The notes under the pieces: model-generated
Told to the model about the DNA's origin: nothing
The model's database searches: none
Seen by the model: the letters and a program-made list of their open reading frames with translations, nothing else
In this document: positions 1-13,124 of the stretch, in pieces
Numbering within the stretch: the stretch's first letter is position 1
How the letters are laid out: every line of letters starts with the position of its first letter
Assembly (NCBI RefSeq): GCF_946848805.1
Contig: NZ_CAMPFU010000002.1
Location: 394,501-458,500 of the forward strand
Source: Deinococcus sp. Marseille-Q6407
GTDB taxonomy: Bacteria; Deinococcota; Deinococci; Deinococcales; Deinococcaceae
Length of the DNA stretch: 64,000 nt
Direction of reading: 5' to 3'
Position numbers and translations under genes: made by a program

Positions 1-358
1 GCCGGGCGTCCCACACCCAGTAGGCACCCCAGGTGGGTTTGGCCCACAGCATGCCACCCACCAGGGTGGAGATGGTAAACAGCACCCCCAGCTCGGCTGA
101 GGCCAGGGCCAGGCGGTCGAACTTTAGGTCACGCTTGAGCAGATACAGCAGCCCGAACAGTCCGGTGCCGAAATAGGCCAGGTAACTCAGCCAGGCCGAA
201 GGCACGTGGATAAACAGCAGCCGCACCAGCACGCCCTGGTTCTGGTCGGCCGGTGCACCGAGCCCCAGCGCGAGGGTCGCCAGTAGGCTGAGGACCGTGG
301 CCCAGCCCAGCAAAGGGGTCAGGCGGTCGGGACGGGAAGAAGCAGAGGTATAGGTCAT
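1..358 (-). CDS. ccmC: Cytochrome c biogenesis protein CcmC (heme exporter subunit), partial
   Basis: N-terminal 119 residues of a membrane protein; the C-terminus lies beyond the left edge. Several hydrophobic helices are visible, followed by the tryptophan-rich stretch KPTWGAYWVWDAR, the periplasmic WWD-type heme-handling signature of CcmC. CcmC works with CcmA, CcmB and CcmD to load heme onto CcmE for system I cytochrome c maturation. No ccmB lies upstream within the window, so the rest of a ccm operon, if present, would lie to the left. Start is the ATG at 358, the first in frame; upstream is T-rich with no clear Shine-Dalgarno. CcsA of system II is the main alternative. Confidence 0.85.
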   Translation of the reverse strand, partial: MTYTSASSRPDRLTPLLGWATVLSLLATLALGLGAPADQNQGVLVRLLFIHVPSAWLSYLAYFGTGLFGLLYLLKRDLKFDRLALASAELGVLFTISTLVGGMLWAKPTWGAYWVWDAR

Positions 359-736
359 AGTCAGAAAAAAGTCCAAGTCCAGTCCGGAGAAAATGGGCCC
401 GTCTGCCGGGAGAAAGCGGCCAGCAGGGCCACAGGCAGCGTCAGGATGTCATGTCCGGGTTAAAGGGTGGCAAGGGGGAGGAACAGGTATGGAAAGAGAG
501 AAAGGCAGCCGGAAACGGTTCTGAGCCAGTGACTTCAGGTCGACTCTTCCAGGTCGGTGGCTCCGGGCTCAGCGCCTCCAAGGATCGGCTGCAAAGTCTA
601 GCGTTAACAGAGCATAGGCCGCCGGCGCGCGGCAAGGAAAGGAGTCCCACCACCCTGGCCGCTGGAAGGCTGGGCGAACTGAAAGAAGGCACTGCCCTCT
701 AAAGGCCCCGCTCAGGATGCGCCGCCCGGCACTGCC
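359..736. other. Divergent intergenic region between ccmC and the rhomboid gene
   Basis: About 380 bases without a supportable gene. Small open frames on both strands (around 441-702) show no start signal and no protein-like composition. The region should hold the ccmC promoter and leader on the minus strand; the rhomboid promoter sits at its right end. No strong hairpin or repeat was seen beyond a weak AGTCCA doublet near 370. Confidence 0.4.
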
Positions 737-742
737 TAGACT
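737..742 (+). promoter_or_regulatory. -10 element of a leaderless promoter (TAGACT) for the rhomboid gene
   Basis: TAGACT lies 6 nt before the GTG at 749, so transcription should start at or next to the start codon. There is no Shine-Dalgarno. The same -10 to start geometry recurs before about twenty genes in this window. Confidence 0.6.
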
Positions 743-748
743 GGGCGG

Positions 749-1387
749 GTGAGCCGCTTTTCCTCTCCCGTTCGCCCGCGCCCTTTCTCGGTGCCGCCCC
801 AGGCGCCGCAGCCGCAGCGCCCCCGTGCCCTGTCGGCCGCGCTGGTTACTGCGCTGCTGGTGGGCCTGATCTGGGTGCAGGAAATCGTGGACCATCTGCT
901 GCCGGGCCTGCACCTGGACAGTCTGGGCATCCGGCCGCGCCAGCCGGGCACCTGGTGGCATGTGCTCACCGCGCCTTTTTTGCACGGCGGCTGGGGCCAC
1001 CTGATCGCCAACACCGCGCCGCTGGCAACCCTGGCCTTTATGTCGGCGGTGCGGTCGGTGGGCCGCTTTCTGGCCGCCACGCTGATTATTGCCGTGGTGG
1101 GCGGCACCCTGATCTGGCTGTTTGGGCGCGGCGGCAGCGTGCATTTGGGCGCCAGCATCCTGATTTTCGGGTACTTCGCCTACCTGCTGGGGGTGGGCTG
1201 GTGGGAACGCACCCCGGCGGCCATCGCGGTGGCCGTGATTGCGGCTGTGCTGTACGGCGGCATCCTCTGGGGCATTCTGCCGACCGATCCGCGCATCTCC
1301 TTCGAGGGCCACCTCTTTGGCTTTATCGGCGGACTGGTGGCTGCCGCCCTGCTGCACCGGCCCAGGCCCCCACGCCGGGCACTTTGA
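749..1387 (+). CDS. Rhomboid family intramembrane serine protease
   Basis: 212 residues with about six hydrophobic helices after a proline/arginine-rich cytoplasmic N-terminus of about 30 residues. It shows the rhomboid pattern [10 protein letters not shown] near residues 79-88, a catalytic serine in GAS (about residue 136) and a catalytic histidine in [10 protein letters not shown] (about residue 188). The motif is GASI rather than the usual GxSG, with isoleucine after the serine, but the dyad is intact. It would cleave transmembrane segments of membrane-protein substrates within the cytoplasmic membrane; the substrate is unknown. Start GTG is chosen because TAGACT sits 6 nt upstream. Confidence 0.88.
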   Translation: MSRFSSPVRPRPFSVPPQAPQPQRPRALSAALVTALLVGLIWVQEIVDHLLPGLHLDSLGIRPRQPGTWWHVLTAPFLHGGWGHLIANTAPLATLAFMSAVRSVGRFLAATLIIAVVGGTLIWLFGRGGSVHLGASILIFGYFAYLLGVGWWERTPAAIAVAVIAAVLYGGILWGILPTDPRISFEGHLFGFIGGLVAAALLHRPRPPRRAL

Positions 1388-1396
1388 GGCTCCGGG

Positions 1397-2047
1397 TCAG
1401 TCCAGCGTTACCGGGCCTTCCGGTGTCCCAAAGGTGGCCTGCAGGCCCGGCTGGGGCGCTGGCTGCACCGTGATGACTGCGCCGTGCTCGGTCCCGGCCC
1501 AGGGGTGCAGGCGCTCGGGGCGTGGGCCGCACAGTTCCAGCCTTTCCAGGCAGACGCCGCTGTCTGGCAGAGTCTGCGCCGGCGAAGGGGTGTCCCAGGC
1601 AATCAGGCTGGGTTCGGGACCACCGCCGGGCAGCGAGCCGTCCGGCGGCACCGTCAGCTGCCAGCGGCTCTGGCCCCGGGTCAGTGGTATGGCCGCGGGA
1701 TGCCCGGCCAGCGAGGGCACGGCGGCCACCCAGTGAATCAGGCGTGGCCGCCCGGCAATGCGCGCCTGCATGGCCGGAGTATCCAGCTCGAACCAGCGCG
1801 GCGTGGTCGGTGCCGGGGCAGCCGGGTCGGCGGCGATCACTTCCAGGTAGCAGCGGCTGTTGCCGGCAAGGCTGAGGCCCAGCAGCCGGTTGTGGGTGCC
1901 GAAGCGGGGGTGTTGCCCGCCCGGCTGCAGCGGCACGCCCAGCTGCGCTTCCAGCCAGGCTTGGCCCGAGGCCAGGTCGGCCGCGGCGAATACCAGATGG
2001 TCGGGGGCCCAGCCGGCCGGCGGGGCAGCGAAAGCTGAAGCAGTCAT
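1397..2047 (-). CDS. VOC-family (glyoxalase-like domain) protein
   Basis: 216 residues. It begins with [20 protein letters not shown], the first beta-alpha unit of a vicinal-oxygen-chelate fold, with the histidine typical of metal ligation, followed by GTHNRLLGL and YLEVIAADP, which match the glyoxalase-like subgroup of about 210-230 residues. These proteins bind a divalent metal; substrate specificity cannot be read from the sequence. The start is the ATG at 2047 rather than an upstream in-frame ATG at 2104, because TTACTC lies 6 nt before it, fitting a leaderless start. Convergent with the rhomboid gene. Confidence 0.8.
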   Translation of the reverse strand: MTASAFAAPPAGWAPDHLVFAAADLASGQAWLEAQLGVPLQPGGQHPRFGTHNRLLGLSLAGNSRCYLEVIAADPAAPAPTTPRWFELDTPAMQARIAGRPRLIHWVAAVPSLAGHPAAIPLTRGQSRWQLTVPPDGSLPGGGPEPSLIAWDTPSPAQTLPDSGVCLERLELCGPRPERLHPWAGTEHGAVITVQPAPQPGLQATFGTPEGPVTLD

Positions 2048-2135
2048 ACCGCAGAGTAATCTGCCAGGACACCGTCTATAAAGATTCTTATCTGCCGCCC
2101 GCATCCGGTGCCATTTCGCCTATGGTGGAAAGAAG

Positions 2136-2741
2136 ATGAAACTGTATACCAAGACCGGCGATAAAGGTGAAACCGGCCTGTACGGCACCGACCGGGTCAG
2201 CAAGGCGCACCCGCGGGTGGAAGCCTACGGCACGGTAGATGAACTCAACAGCCTGCTGGGAGTGGCGCGGGCGGCCCTGCGCTACCAAGCAGGTCAGCAG
2301 GGAGAAGGGCAGGGACAGCAGCCACAGGAGTGGCAGGCGCTGGACCACGACCTCGAATATCTGCAAAATGCTCTGTTCGACCTGGGTGCCGACCTGGCGA
2401 CCCGCTCCGGCAGCCGCTATCAGGACAAGCTGGTGCGAATGGACGACGAGGATGTGACCACCCTGGAAGCGATGATCGACCGTTACCAGGAGTCGGCGCC
2501 GCCGTTTACCGGGTTCGTGCATCCCGGCGGCACCCTGGCGGCCGCACACCTGCAGCTGGCCCGCGCCGTGGCCCGCCGCGCCGAGCGCGAGACGATTCGC
2601 CTGGGCGAGCTGGAAGAGTACAACCATGCCGCGCAGATTTACCTCAATCGCCTCTCGGACCTGCTGTTTGTGATGGCGCGGGCGGTCAATACCCAGGCCG
2701 GCATTTCCGAAGAAGGCTGGCGGGTGGGCGGCCGCCGCTAG
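2136..2741 (+). CDS. ATP:cob(I)alamin adenosyltransferase, PduO type
   Basis: 201 residues, close to the usual 180-200 of the PduO/MMAB family. N-terminal TKTGDKGETGLYGTDRVSK (residues about 5-23) is the ATP-binding signature, VDELNS follows, and the C-terminal helix holds LNRLSDLLFVMAR. The enzyme transfers the adenosyl group of ATP to cob(I)alamin, giving coenzyme B12 for radical mutases or class II ribonucleotide reductase; which partner is used here is not visible. A -10 TATGGT (2121-2126) lies 9 nt before the start. Divergent from the VOC gene. Confidence 0.93.
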   Translation: MKLYTKTGDKGETGLYGTDRVSKAHPRVEAYGTVDELNSLLGVARAALRYQAGQQGEGQGQQPQEWQALDHDLEYLQNALFDLGADLATRSGSRYQDKLVRMDDEDVTTLEAMIDRYQESAPPFTGFVHPGGTLAAAHLQLARAVARRAERETIRLGELEEYNHAAQIYLNRLSDLLFVMARAVNTQAGISEEGWRVGGRR

Positions 2742-2823
2742 GCCACTGCCGCCCCCACGCCGCGGGTGCGGGGGCCGGATTACGGCAGCCTTTAGCCTGC
2801 TTACCCCCCCTGGCTGCCGGGCC

Positions 2824-2829
2824 TAGACT
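2824..2829 (+). promoter_or_regulatory. -10 element (TAGACT) of leaderless glgB promoter
   Basis: TAGACT with 7 nt to the ATG at 2837. It decides the glgB start: a much longer open frame runs upstream from 2330 through the adenosyltransferase gene but cannot belong to the protein. Confidence 0.65.
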
Positions 2830-2836
2830 GGCCGGT

Positions 2837-4777
<1,941 letters not shown>

Positions 4778-4780
4778 GGC

Positions 4781-5071
4781 GTGGCGGCCTCGCCCTCGCA
4801 ACCACCCCGGTTGCCCCAGGAACAGGAGCCTTCCGTCCCGGCACCGGGTCCCGACCTGCTGTGGCAAATCAGCGCAGTGCTGTTGCTGGCGGCCGGGCTG
4901 GGCCTGCTGTCTCCGGTGCTGGGCGGCCCTATGCCGCCGGTGGAGGCGGTCGCAGCTCTGCTGGGCCTGCGGCTAGCGCTGCAGGCCTGGCGGGCGGTGC
5001 GGCTGGGGCAGGCCCGTGAGCAGCTGCCCTCGCTGGCGCTGACGGTGGTGCTACTGGTGTTGCTGCTGTAG
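4781..5071 (+). CDS. Small hypothetical membrane protein
   Basis: 96 residues starting with GTG only 3 nt after the glgB stop, so probably co-transcribed with glgB. A proline-rich N-terminus of about 27 residues is followed by two or three hydrophobic segments (about 30-47, 50-68 and 80-96); the protein ends in a run of Val/Leu. No family is recognised. The reading frame has the normal codon pattern of its neighbours, which supports it being real. Confidence 0.6.
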   Translation: MAASPSQPPRLPQEQEPSVPAPGPDLLWQISAVLLLAAGLGLLSPVLGGPMPPVEAVAALLGLRLALQAWRAVRLGQAREQLPSLALTVVLLVLLL

Positions 5072-5169
5072 CAACCCGGCCGCAGCTGAAGCGGGCCCTC
5101 TGAACCCGGCCAGGCCCTGAACCTCATCTTTGCTGGGGCCTGGGCCGGCCATCGCTTAGACTGGGCCTC

Positions 5170-5550
5170 ATGCAGGTTGTCCTCGCGGTGTTGGCGCTGA
5201 TTGTCGGCGGTCTTTATTTCACGGTCGGTCTGCGGCTGGGAGCGGTTACCATGATGCCCACCCAGATGTATGCCGCCAAGGGCAAGAGCCTCTACACCTT
5301 CCGCACCAGTGAAGAAGGCAACCGGGTGGGGGTGGAGGGCACCTGCTTGGCCACCAAGGGCAGCGCCAACTTCTACATGCTGGGCGCCAATGGTGCTGTG
5401 CAGCAGAGCGCAGCCTGCGTGCCGGGGCGGCCCTGGGAAATCCGGGTGATGGCCGGCGGTCAGCCGGGGTTTTACCACCTGCAGGTGGAATACAACAATT
5501 TCAGCGGCAAGATCGACCTGAGCGAGAAGCGGACCGGAGGCCACTACTGA
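5170..5550 (+). CDS. Hypothetical exported or membrane-anchored protein
   Basis: 126 residues. An N-terminal hydrophobic segment (about 2-24) with little positive charge before it looks like a signal anchor. The remainder is a soluble domain with two cysteines (about residues 60 and 82) that could form a disulphide outside the cell. TAGACT (5157-5162) lies 7 nt before the ATG. I do not recognise the family. It stands alone between glgB and upp. Confidence 0.65.
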   Translation: MQVVLAVLALIVGGLYFTVGLRLGAVTMMPTQMYAAKGKSLYTFRTSEEGNRVGVEGTCLATKGSANFYMLGANGAVQQSAACVPGRPWEIRVMAGGQPGFYHLQVEYNNFSGKIDLSEKRTGGHY

Positions 5551-5610
5551 GGCGCCGGGAAAGCGGGCAGCCGCCGGACGGGGCAGGGAAGGCGCTATGG
5601 TAGGGGCCAA

Positions 5611-6234
5611 ATGCTGACTGTCGTAGAGCACCCCCTGATCAAGCACAAACTCTCCCTGATGCGCGACGAGCGCACCGGGGTCAAGGAATTCCGTGAACTG
5701 GCCGGCGAACTCAGCCTGCTGCTGGCTTACGAGGCCATGCGCGACCTGGAAACGGTGCCGGTGCAGTTTTCCACTCCGGTTCAGAGCGGAGAATTCCCCA
5801 TGCTCAGCGGCAAGAAGCTGGCGCTGGTCGCCATTTTGCGCGCCGGGCTGGTCATGACCGAGGCGATCACCGACCTGATTCCGGCGGCCAAGGTGGGGCA
5901 TATCGGTATGTACCGCGACCCCGAAACCCTGCAGCCGGTGGCTTACTATTCCAAATTGCCCGAGGACATCGGCAGCCGCCGGGTCTTCCTGACCGACCCA
6001 ATGCTGGCGACCGGCGGCAGCGCAGTGGCCGCCATCGACAAACTCAAGGAAATGGGCGCCGAGCGCATCACCCTGATGTGCATTCTGGCGGCTCCGGAAG
6101 GCCTCGCCGTGGTGCAGGAGGCCCATCCTGACGTGGACATCCTGACGGCCGCCGTGGATCAGGGCCTCAACGACCACGGCTATATCGTGCCGGGCCTGGG
6201 AGACGCCGGCGACCGGATCTACGGCACCAAGTAA
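5611..6234 (+). CDS. upp: Uracil phosphoribosyltransferase
   Basis: 207 residues, the standard Upp length. It has [25 protein letters not shown] at the N-terminus (quoted in part as KHKLSLMRD), AILRAGLVM near residue 71, the PRPP-binding loop [15 protein letters not shown] (about 129-143) and the uracil-binding [13 protein letters not shown] at the C-terminus. It converts uracil and PRPP to UMP in pyrimidine salvage. A TATGGT -10 lies 9 nt upstream. The wecA-like gene starts 10 nt downstream, so the genes may share a transcript. Confidence 0.96.
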   Translation: MLTVVEHPLIKHKLSLMRDERTGVKEFRELAGELSLLLAYEAMRDLETVPVQFSTPVQSGEFPMLSGKKLALVAILRAGLVMTEAITDLIPAAKVGHIGMYRDPETLQPVAYYSKLPEDIGSRRVFLTDPMLATGGSAVAAIDKLKEMGAERITLMCILAAPEGLAVVQEAHPDVDILTAAVDQGLNDHGYIVPGLGDAGDRIYGTK

Positions 6235-6244
6235 GGGGCTGGAC

Positions 6245-7461
<1,217 letters not shown>

Positions 7462-7462
<1 letters not shown>

Positions 7463-8616
7463 TGACCGCTCACCAGAAGCCCCGCGTTGTGCTGGCGTTC
7501 GGCACTCGCCCCGAAGCCACCAAGATGGCCCCGGTGTACCGGGCGCTGCAGCAGCGCGGTGACCTTGAGGCCCTGATTCTGTCGACCGGGCAGCAGCGCG
7601 AGATGCTGGACAGTGCCATGAGCGTGTTTGGTCTGCGCGCTGACCTGGACCTGGAGGTGATGACCGACCGTCAGACCCTGGCCAGGCTGACCGGCAAAAT
7701 CGTGCCACAGGCCGGCGAGCGGCTGCGTGAGCTGGGCGCCGATATGGTGCTGGTTCACGGGGACACCTCCACCAGTTTCTGCGTGGCGTTGAGTGCTTTT
7801 TATGAGGGCGTTCCGGTGGGTCATGTGGAAGCGGGCCTGCGTTCGGGCGACCTGCAGGCTCCCTTTCCCGAGGAGGCCAACCGGCGCCTGACCGGCGTGC
7901 TCTCGGCGCTGGATTTTGCCCCGACTGCCGCCAGCCGCGCCAATCTGCTGCGCGAAGGCAAGGCGCCGGAAGGCATTTTTGTGACCGGCCAGACAGCGGT
8001 GGACGCGGTGCGCGAGGTGGCCGGCCGCCTGCCGCTGCGCCCCGAATGGCAGGCCCTGAAGTCGCATGGGCAGCAGCTGGTTACCGTGACCATGCACCGC
8101 CGCGAGAACCTGCCGCATATGCGCGAGATGGCGCAGGCCCTGGCGACCCTGGCAGCCGAGCATCCTGGGCACACCTTCATCTATCCGGTGCATCTGAACC
8201 CGGCGGTGCAGGAGGCGGTGCGCCCGGCGCTGGAAGGCCTGCCGAACTTTATCCTGACCGAGCCGCTGGACTACGCCGAGATGGCCCCGCTGATGGCCGC
8301 CAGCGACCTGTTGCTGACCGATTCCGGGGGGTTGCAGGAAGAAGGCGCGGCGCTGAAGGTCCCGGTGGCAGTGCTGCGCGACGTGACCGAGCGACCCGAG
8401 GGCGTGGAGGCCGGTGTGCTGCGGCTGGTCGGGACTGATCCGGCCCAGATTCTGGCGCTGGGCCGCGAGTTGCTACGAGGTGGCCCCGAGCTGGAAGCGA
8501 TGCGCCGGGCGGTGAATCCTTATGGTGACGGCAAAGCTGCCGGCCGCATCGCTCAGGCGGTGGCCTGGCACTTCGGGCTGGACCAACGCCCCGCCGACTG
8601 GACGCCCGGGCAGTGA
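7462..8616 (+). CDS. wecB: UDP-N-acetylglucosamine 2-epimerase (non-hydrolysing)
   Basis: 384 residues, the usual length. It contains [16 protein letters not shown] (about 13-28), [18 protein letters not shown] (about 121-138), MHRRENL and [18 protein letters not shown] (about 283-300), the residues that bind the UDP-sugar. It interconverts UDP-GlcNAc and UDP-ManNAc in the cytoplasm. It overlaps the upstream wecA-like gene by one base and the downstream lipid-kinase gene by four bases (GTGA), a tightly coupled operon. Confidence 0.95.
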
Positions 8617-9572
8617 CGGCGGGTCAGACGGCCCCCAGCACTGAACTGTGGGCCGGTCCGCCCCCGCTGGCCGTGGTGCTGAACCGCCGCGCCGGACTGG
8701 GCCGCGCCGAGCGCGCCTGGCCCCGCCTGCAGGCCGAGCTGAAAGCCCGCAAGCTGGAATTCCGGCTGATTGAGAGTGCTGGCCCGGCCGAGGCGCTGGC
8801 TGCCGTGCAGGCCTTGCCCGCCGGCTGGGCAGTAGCGGCAGTCGGCGGAGACGGCACGGCGGCGGCGGTCCTGCCGGCTGTGATTGAACAGCGGCGGCCC
8901 CTGCTCTTGCTGCCGCTGGGCACCGGCAACGACTTTGCCGGGTTCTTGGGCCTGAAAACCGGCCAGTACCGCGCTGCTCTGGACGGCTTGAACCAGCCGC
9001 CCCGTGCCGCCGATGCCCTGCGGATCCGCTACGGCGCTGCCGGGCAAGCCGCTGGAGAAGCCTACTCGCTCAACGGGGTAGGCATGGGATTTGACGCTCA
9101 GCTGACGGCCAATCTGCCGCTGGCACCGGCTTGGACACAGGGCACCTTGCGTTACCTCTGGGCTGCGCTGGCGACACTCCAGCAACTGACGCTGCATCCT
9201 TGCCTGGCCGAGCTGGACGGTCAGCCGCTGGCTAGTGGGCTCACGTTGCTGTGCTCGGTGATGAATGCCAGTTCGGTGGGCGGCGGCTTTCAGTTCAGCC
9301 CTCACTCTGACGTGTTCGACGGCCAGCTTAATCTGCTGGTGGCCGGCGAAATTCAGCGCCGGCAGATTCCTGCGCTAATTGCTCAGGTGCGGGCCGGGCG
9401 GCATCTGGGCCACCCGGCGGTGCGTTACGCCGCCGGGCGAGTTGCCGAGTTGCACTGGCAACACCCGGTGCAGCTGCATGTGGACGGTGACCTGAAAGGC
9501 GCCCACTCCTGGCTGCGGGCCGAAGTGCTGCCGGGCGCTGTCAGGCTGCTGAACCACCCCCACCCCGGCTGA
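8613..9572 (+). CDS. Diacylglycerol kinase-family lipid kinase (YegS/DgkB type)
   Basis: 319 residues. The kinase signature [10 protein letters not shown] (about 74-83) and the [12 protein letters not shown] motif (about 104-115) are clear, with the family's second beta-rich domain carrying [12 protein letters not shown]. Such enzymes phosphorylate diacylglycerol or related lipids at the inner membrane face; DgkB returns diacylglycerol to phospholipid synthesis. Start GTG overlaps the wecB stop as GTGA. A second family member is encoded at 60359-61366; the two differ clearly and are not a recent duplication. Confidence 0.85.
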   Translation: MTAGQTAPSTELWAGPPPLAVVLNRRAGLGRAERAWPRLQAELKARKLEFRLIESAGPAEALAAVQALPAGWAVAAVGGDGTAAAVLPAVIEQRRPLLLLPLGTGNDFAGFLGLKTGQYRAALDGLNQPPRAADALRIRYGAAGQAAGEAYSLNGVGMGFDAQLTANLPLAPAWTQGTLRYLWAALATLQQLTLHPCLAELDGQPLASGLTLLCSVMNASSVGGGFQFSPHSDVFDGQLNLLVAGEIQRRQIPALIAQVRAGRHLGHPAVRYAAGRVAELHWQHPVQLHVDGDLKGAHSWLRAEVLPGAVRLLNHPHPG

Positions 9573-9582
9573 GGCTGGGGCG

Positions 9583-10269
9583 TCAGTTCTGAGCGGCGGC
9601 CCGCAGCTTCTCTACCAGAAGATTGGCGTCGTCCAGCACGTAAGCGGCGCCTTCCAGGTCGGGAGAGCCACCGGCCCGCAGCAACACGCACGGCACGCCG
9701 GCCTTGGCTGCAGCTTCGGCGTCGAAGCGGGTGTCACCCACAAAGAGCGTCTGGTCCGGGCGAAGGCCGGCCTTGTCCAGCGCGGCCTGGAGAATATCGG
9801 GTTCGGGTTTGCTGGCTTCGGCCTCGTCGGACCGCACCCGCTGGCTGATCAGGTTGCTCAGGCCGGCGTGGTCCAGTAAGGCGTCCACGATTTCGTCCTC
9901 GCCACTGGAGGCCAGCACCACCGGTAGGCCCTGCTCCCGGGCCCATTCCAGTAGAGCCCGGGCACCCGGCAGCACCGGCAGGTCAGCGATCATCGGCTTG
10001 AAATGGTCCTGCCAGCCCTGAGTCAGCGTCTTGCCCAGCTCGCTCTGGTCACTTTCGCCGGTCAGTTCGGGCACCAGCTGGTCGCCGCCCATGCCGATCA
10101 GGGGCCGCACCTCGCTCTCCTCGCGGGCGATGCCCTGGTCGGCCAGCGACTGCACCCAGGCGCGGGCGTGGGCGTCGTTGGAACCGACCAGGGTGCCGTC
10201 GAGGTCGACCAGCAGGGCCTGAAGATCGTCGATGGTGGGCAGGGAAGCGTCCTGTGGTTTCAGTTGCAT
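9583..10269 (-). CDS. HAD-superfamily phosphatase (phosphoglycolate phosphatase-like)
   Basis: 228 residues. Motif I is LLVDLDGTLVGSNDAHARAW with the nucleophile aspartate near residue 22; motif II is LASSG; motif III/IV is VGDTRFDAEAAAKAGVPCVLL. The helical cap sits between motifs I and II, typical of the beta-phosphoglucomutase/phosphoglycolate subgroup. The substrate is unknown. A TAGGGT -10 lies 9 nt before the ATG. The gene is convergent with the lipid kinase, with only 10 nt between the stops. Confidence 0.85.
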   Translation of the reverse strand: MQLKPQDASLPTIDDLQALLVDLDGTLVGSNDAHARAWVQSLADQGIAREESEVRPLIGMGGDQLVPELTGESDQSELGKTLTQGWQDHFKPMIADLPVLPGARALLEWAREQGLPVVLASSGEDEIVDALLDHAGLSNLISQRVRSDEAEASKPEPDILQAALDKAGLRPDQTLFVGDTRFDAEAAAKAGVPCVLLRAGGSPDLEGAAYVLDDANLLVEKLRAAAQN

Positions 10270-10370
10270 ACGGGCGTCACCCTAGCCCGGCTTCCGGGAC
10301 GGCATCAGGAGGCAAGCGCCATTCCGGACTTTTGCGAAGAAGCCCTTAAGGCCGGCCAACAACACAGAAC

Positions 10371-10402
10371 GCCGGCACCCATGAAGGGGAACCGGCGCGG
10401 TT
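10371..10402 (-). terminator. Hairpin downstream of leuS
   Basis: Read on the minus strand a CGCCGG/CCGGCG stem with a loop rich in C and T follows the leuS stop by about 10 nt, with only a short T-containing tail. It is a probable but weak intrinsic terminator separating leuS from the HAD gene. Confidence 0.4.
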
Positions 10403-10411
10403 GCCCGGATG

Positions 10412-12889
<2,478 letters not shown>

Positions 12890-12926
12890 GGTTGGCTCCT
12901 GTGCAGTTCCTGAGAGGCACCTGAAT

Positions 12927-12957
12927 AAAAAAAATCCCGCCCTGACAAACAGGCGGG
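12927..12957 (-). terminator. Attenuator terminator in the leuS leader
   Basis: On the minus strand CCCGCC (12957-12952) pairs with GGCGGG (12941-12936), directly followed by eight T residues (12934-12927). It lies between the upstream PBP gene and leuS but only 38 nt before the leuS ATG and after a leuS-proximal promoter candidate, so it is better read as an attenuator than as the PBP terminator. A competing hairpin, GGACCC (12994-12989) with GGGTCC (12961-12956), shares two bases with its 5' arm. Confidence 0.6.
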
Positions 12958-12979
12958 ACCCGGCGGCTGAGCGGTAGGG

Positions 12980-13021
12980 CTAGTCGCGGGGTCCTGGATG
13001 CCGTAGGGCAGAGAGAATCAC
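12980..13021 (-). CDS. Candidate leuS leader peptide
   Basis: A 13-codon frame, GTG start, reading MILSALRHPGPRD then TAG. TACACT (13033-13028) is placed 6 nt before the GTG, the same leaderless geometry as many genes here. An alternative ATG at 13039 would add six residues (MPYTEA) but lies upstream of the -10. Codons 3 and 6 are leucine, the second being CTA, which is very rare in this GC-rich genome. Codons 10-11 are exactly the GGACCC that can pair with the terminator's 5' flank. The arrangement fits translation-coupled attenuation by leucine or Leu-tRNA; this is inference. Confidence 0.4.
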   Translation of the reverse strand: MILSALRHPGPRD

Positions 13022-13027
13022 GGCTTC

Positions 13028-13033
13028 AGTGTA
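13028..13033 (-). promoter_or_regulatory. -10 element (TACACT) of a leuS leader promoter
   Basis: TACACT on the minus strand, 6 nt before the leader-peptide GTG. No convincing -35 hexamer is visible, as for most promoters in this window. Confidence 0.4.
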
Positions 13034-13124
13034 CGGCATTGCGCCGCCTGGGGGCTACTCTGAACTTCCGGCTCTGGACCTCTGCCCCTGGACCTCTGAG
13101 CCCAGGTCCGGAAGCAGCCGGCGG

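Noticed and set aside
441..702. Short open frames on both strands in the ccmC-rhomboid gap
   Set aside because: They mirror each other, have no start signal or promoter geometry, and show low-complexity Ser/Pro/Leu composition typical of chance frames in GC-rich DNA.
12890..13060. T-box riboswitch for leuS
   Set aside because: The conserved GGTGGnACCGCG core is absent; a leader peptide and competing hairpins fit better.
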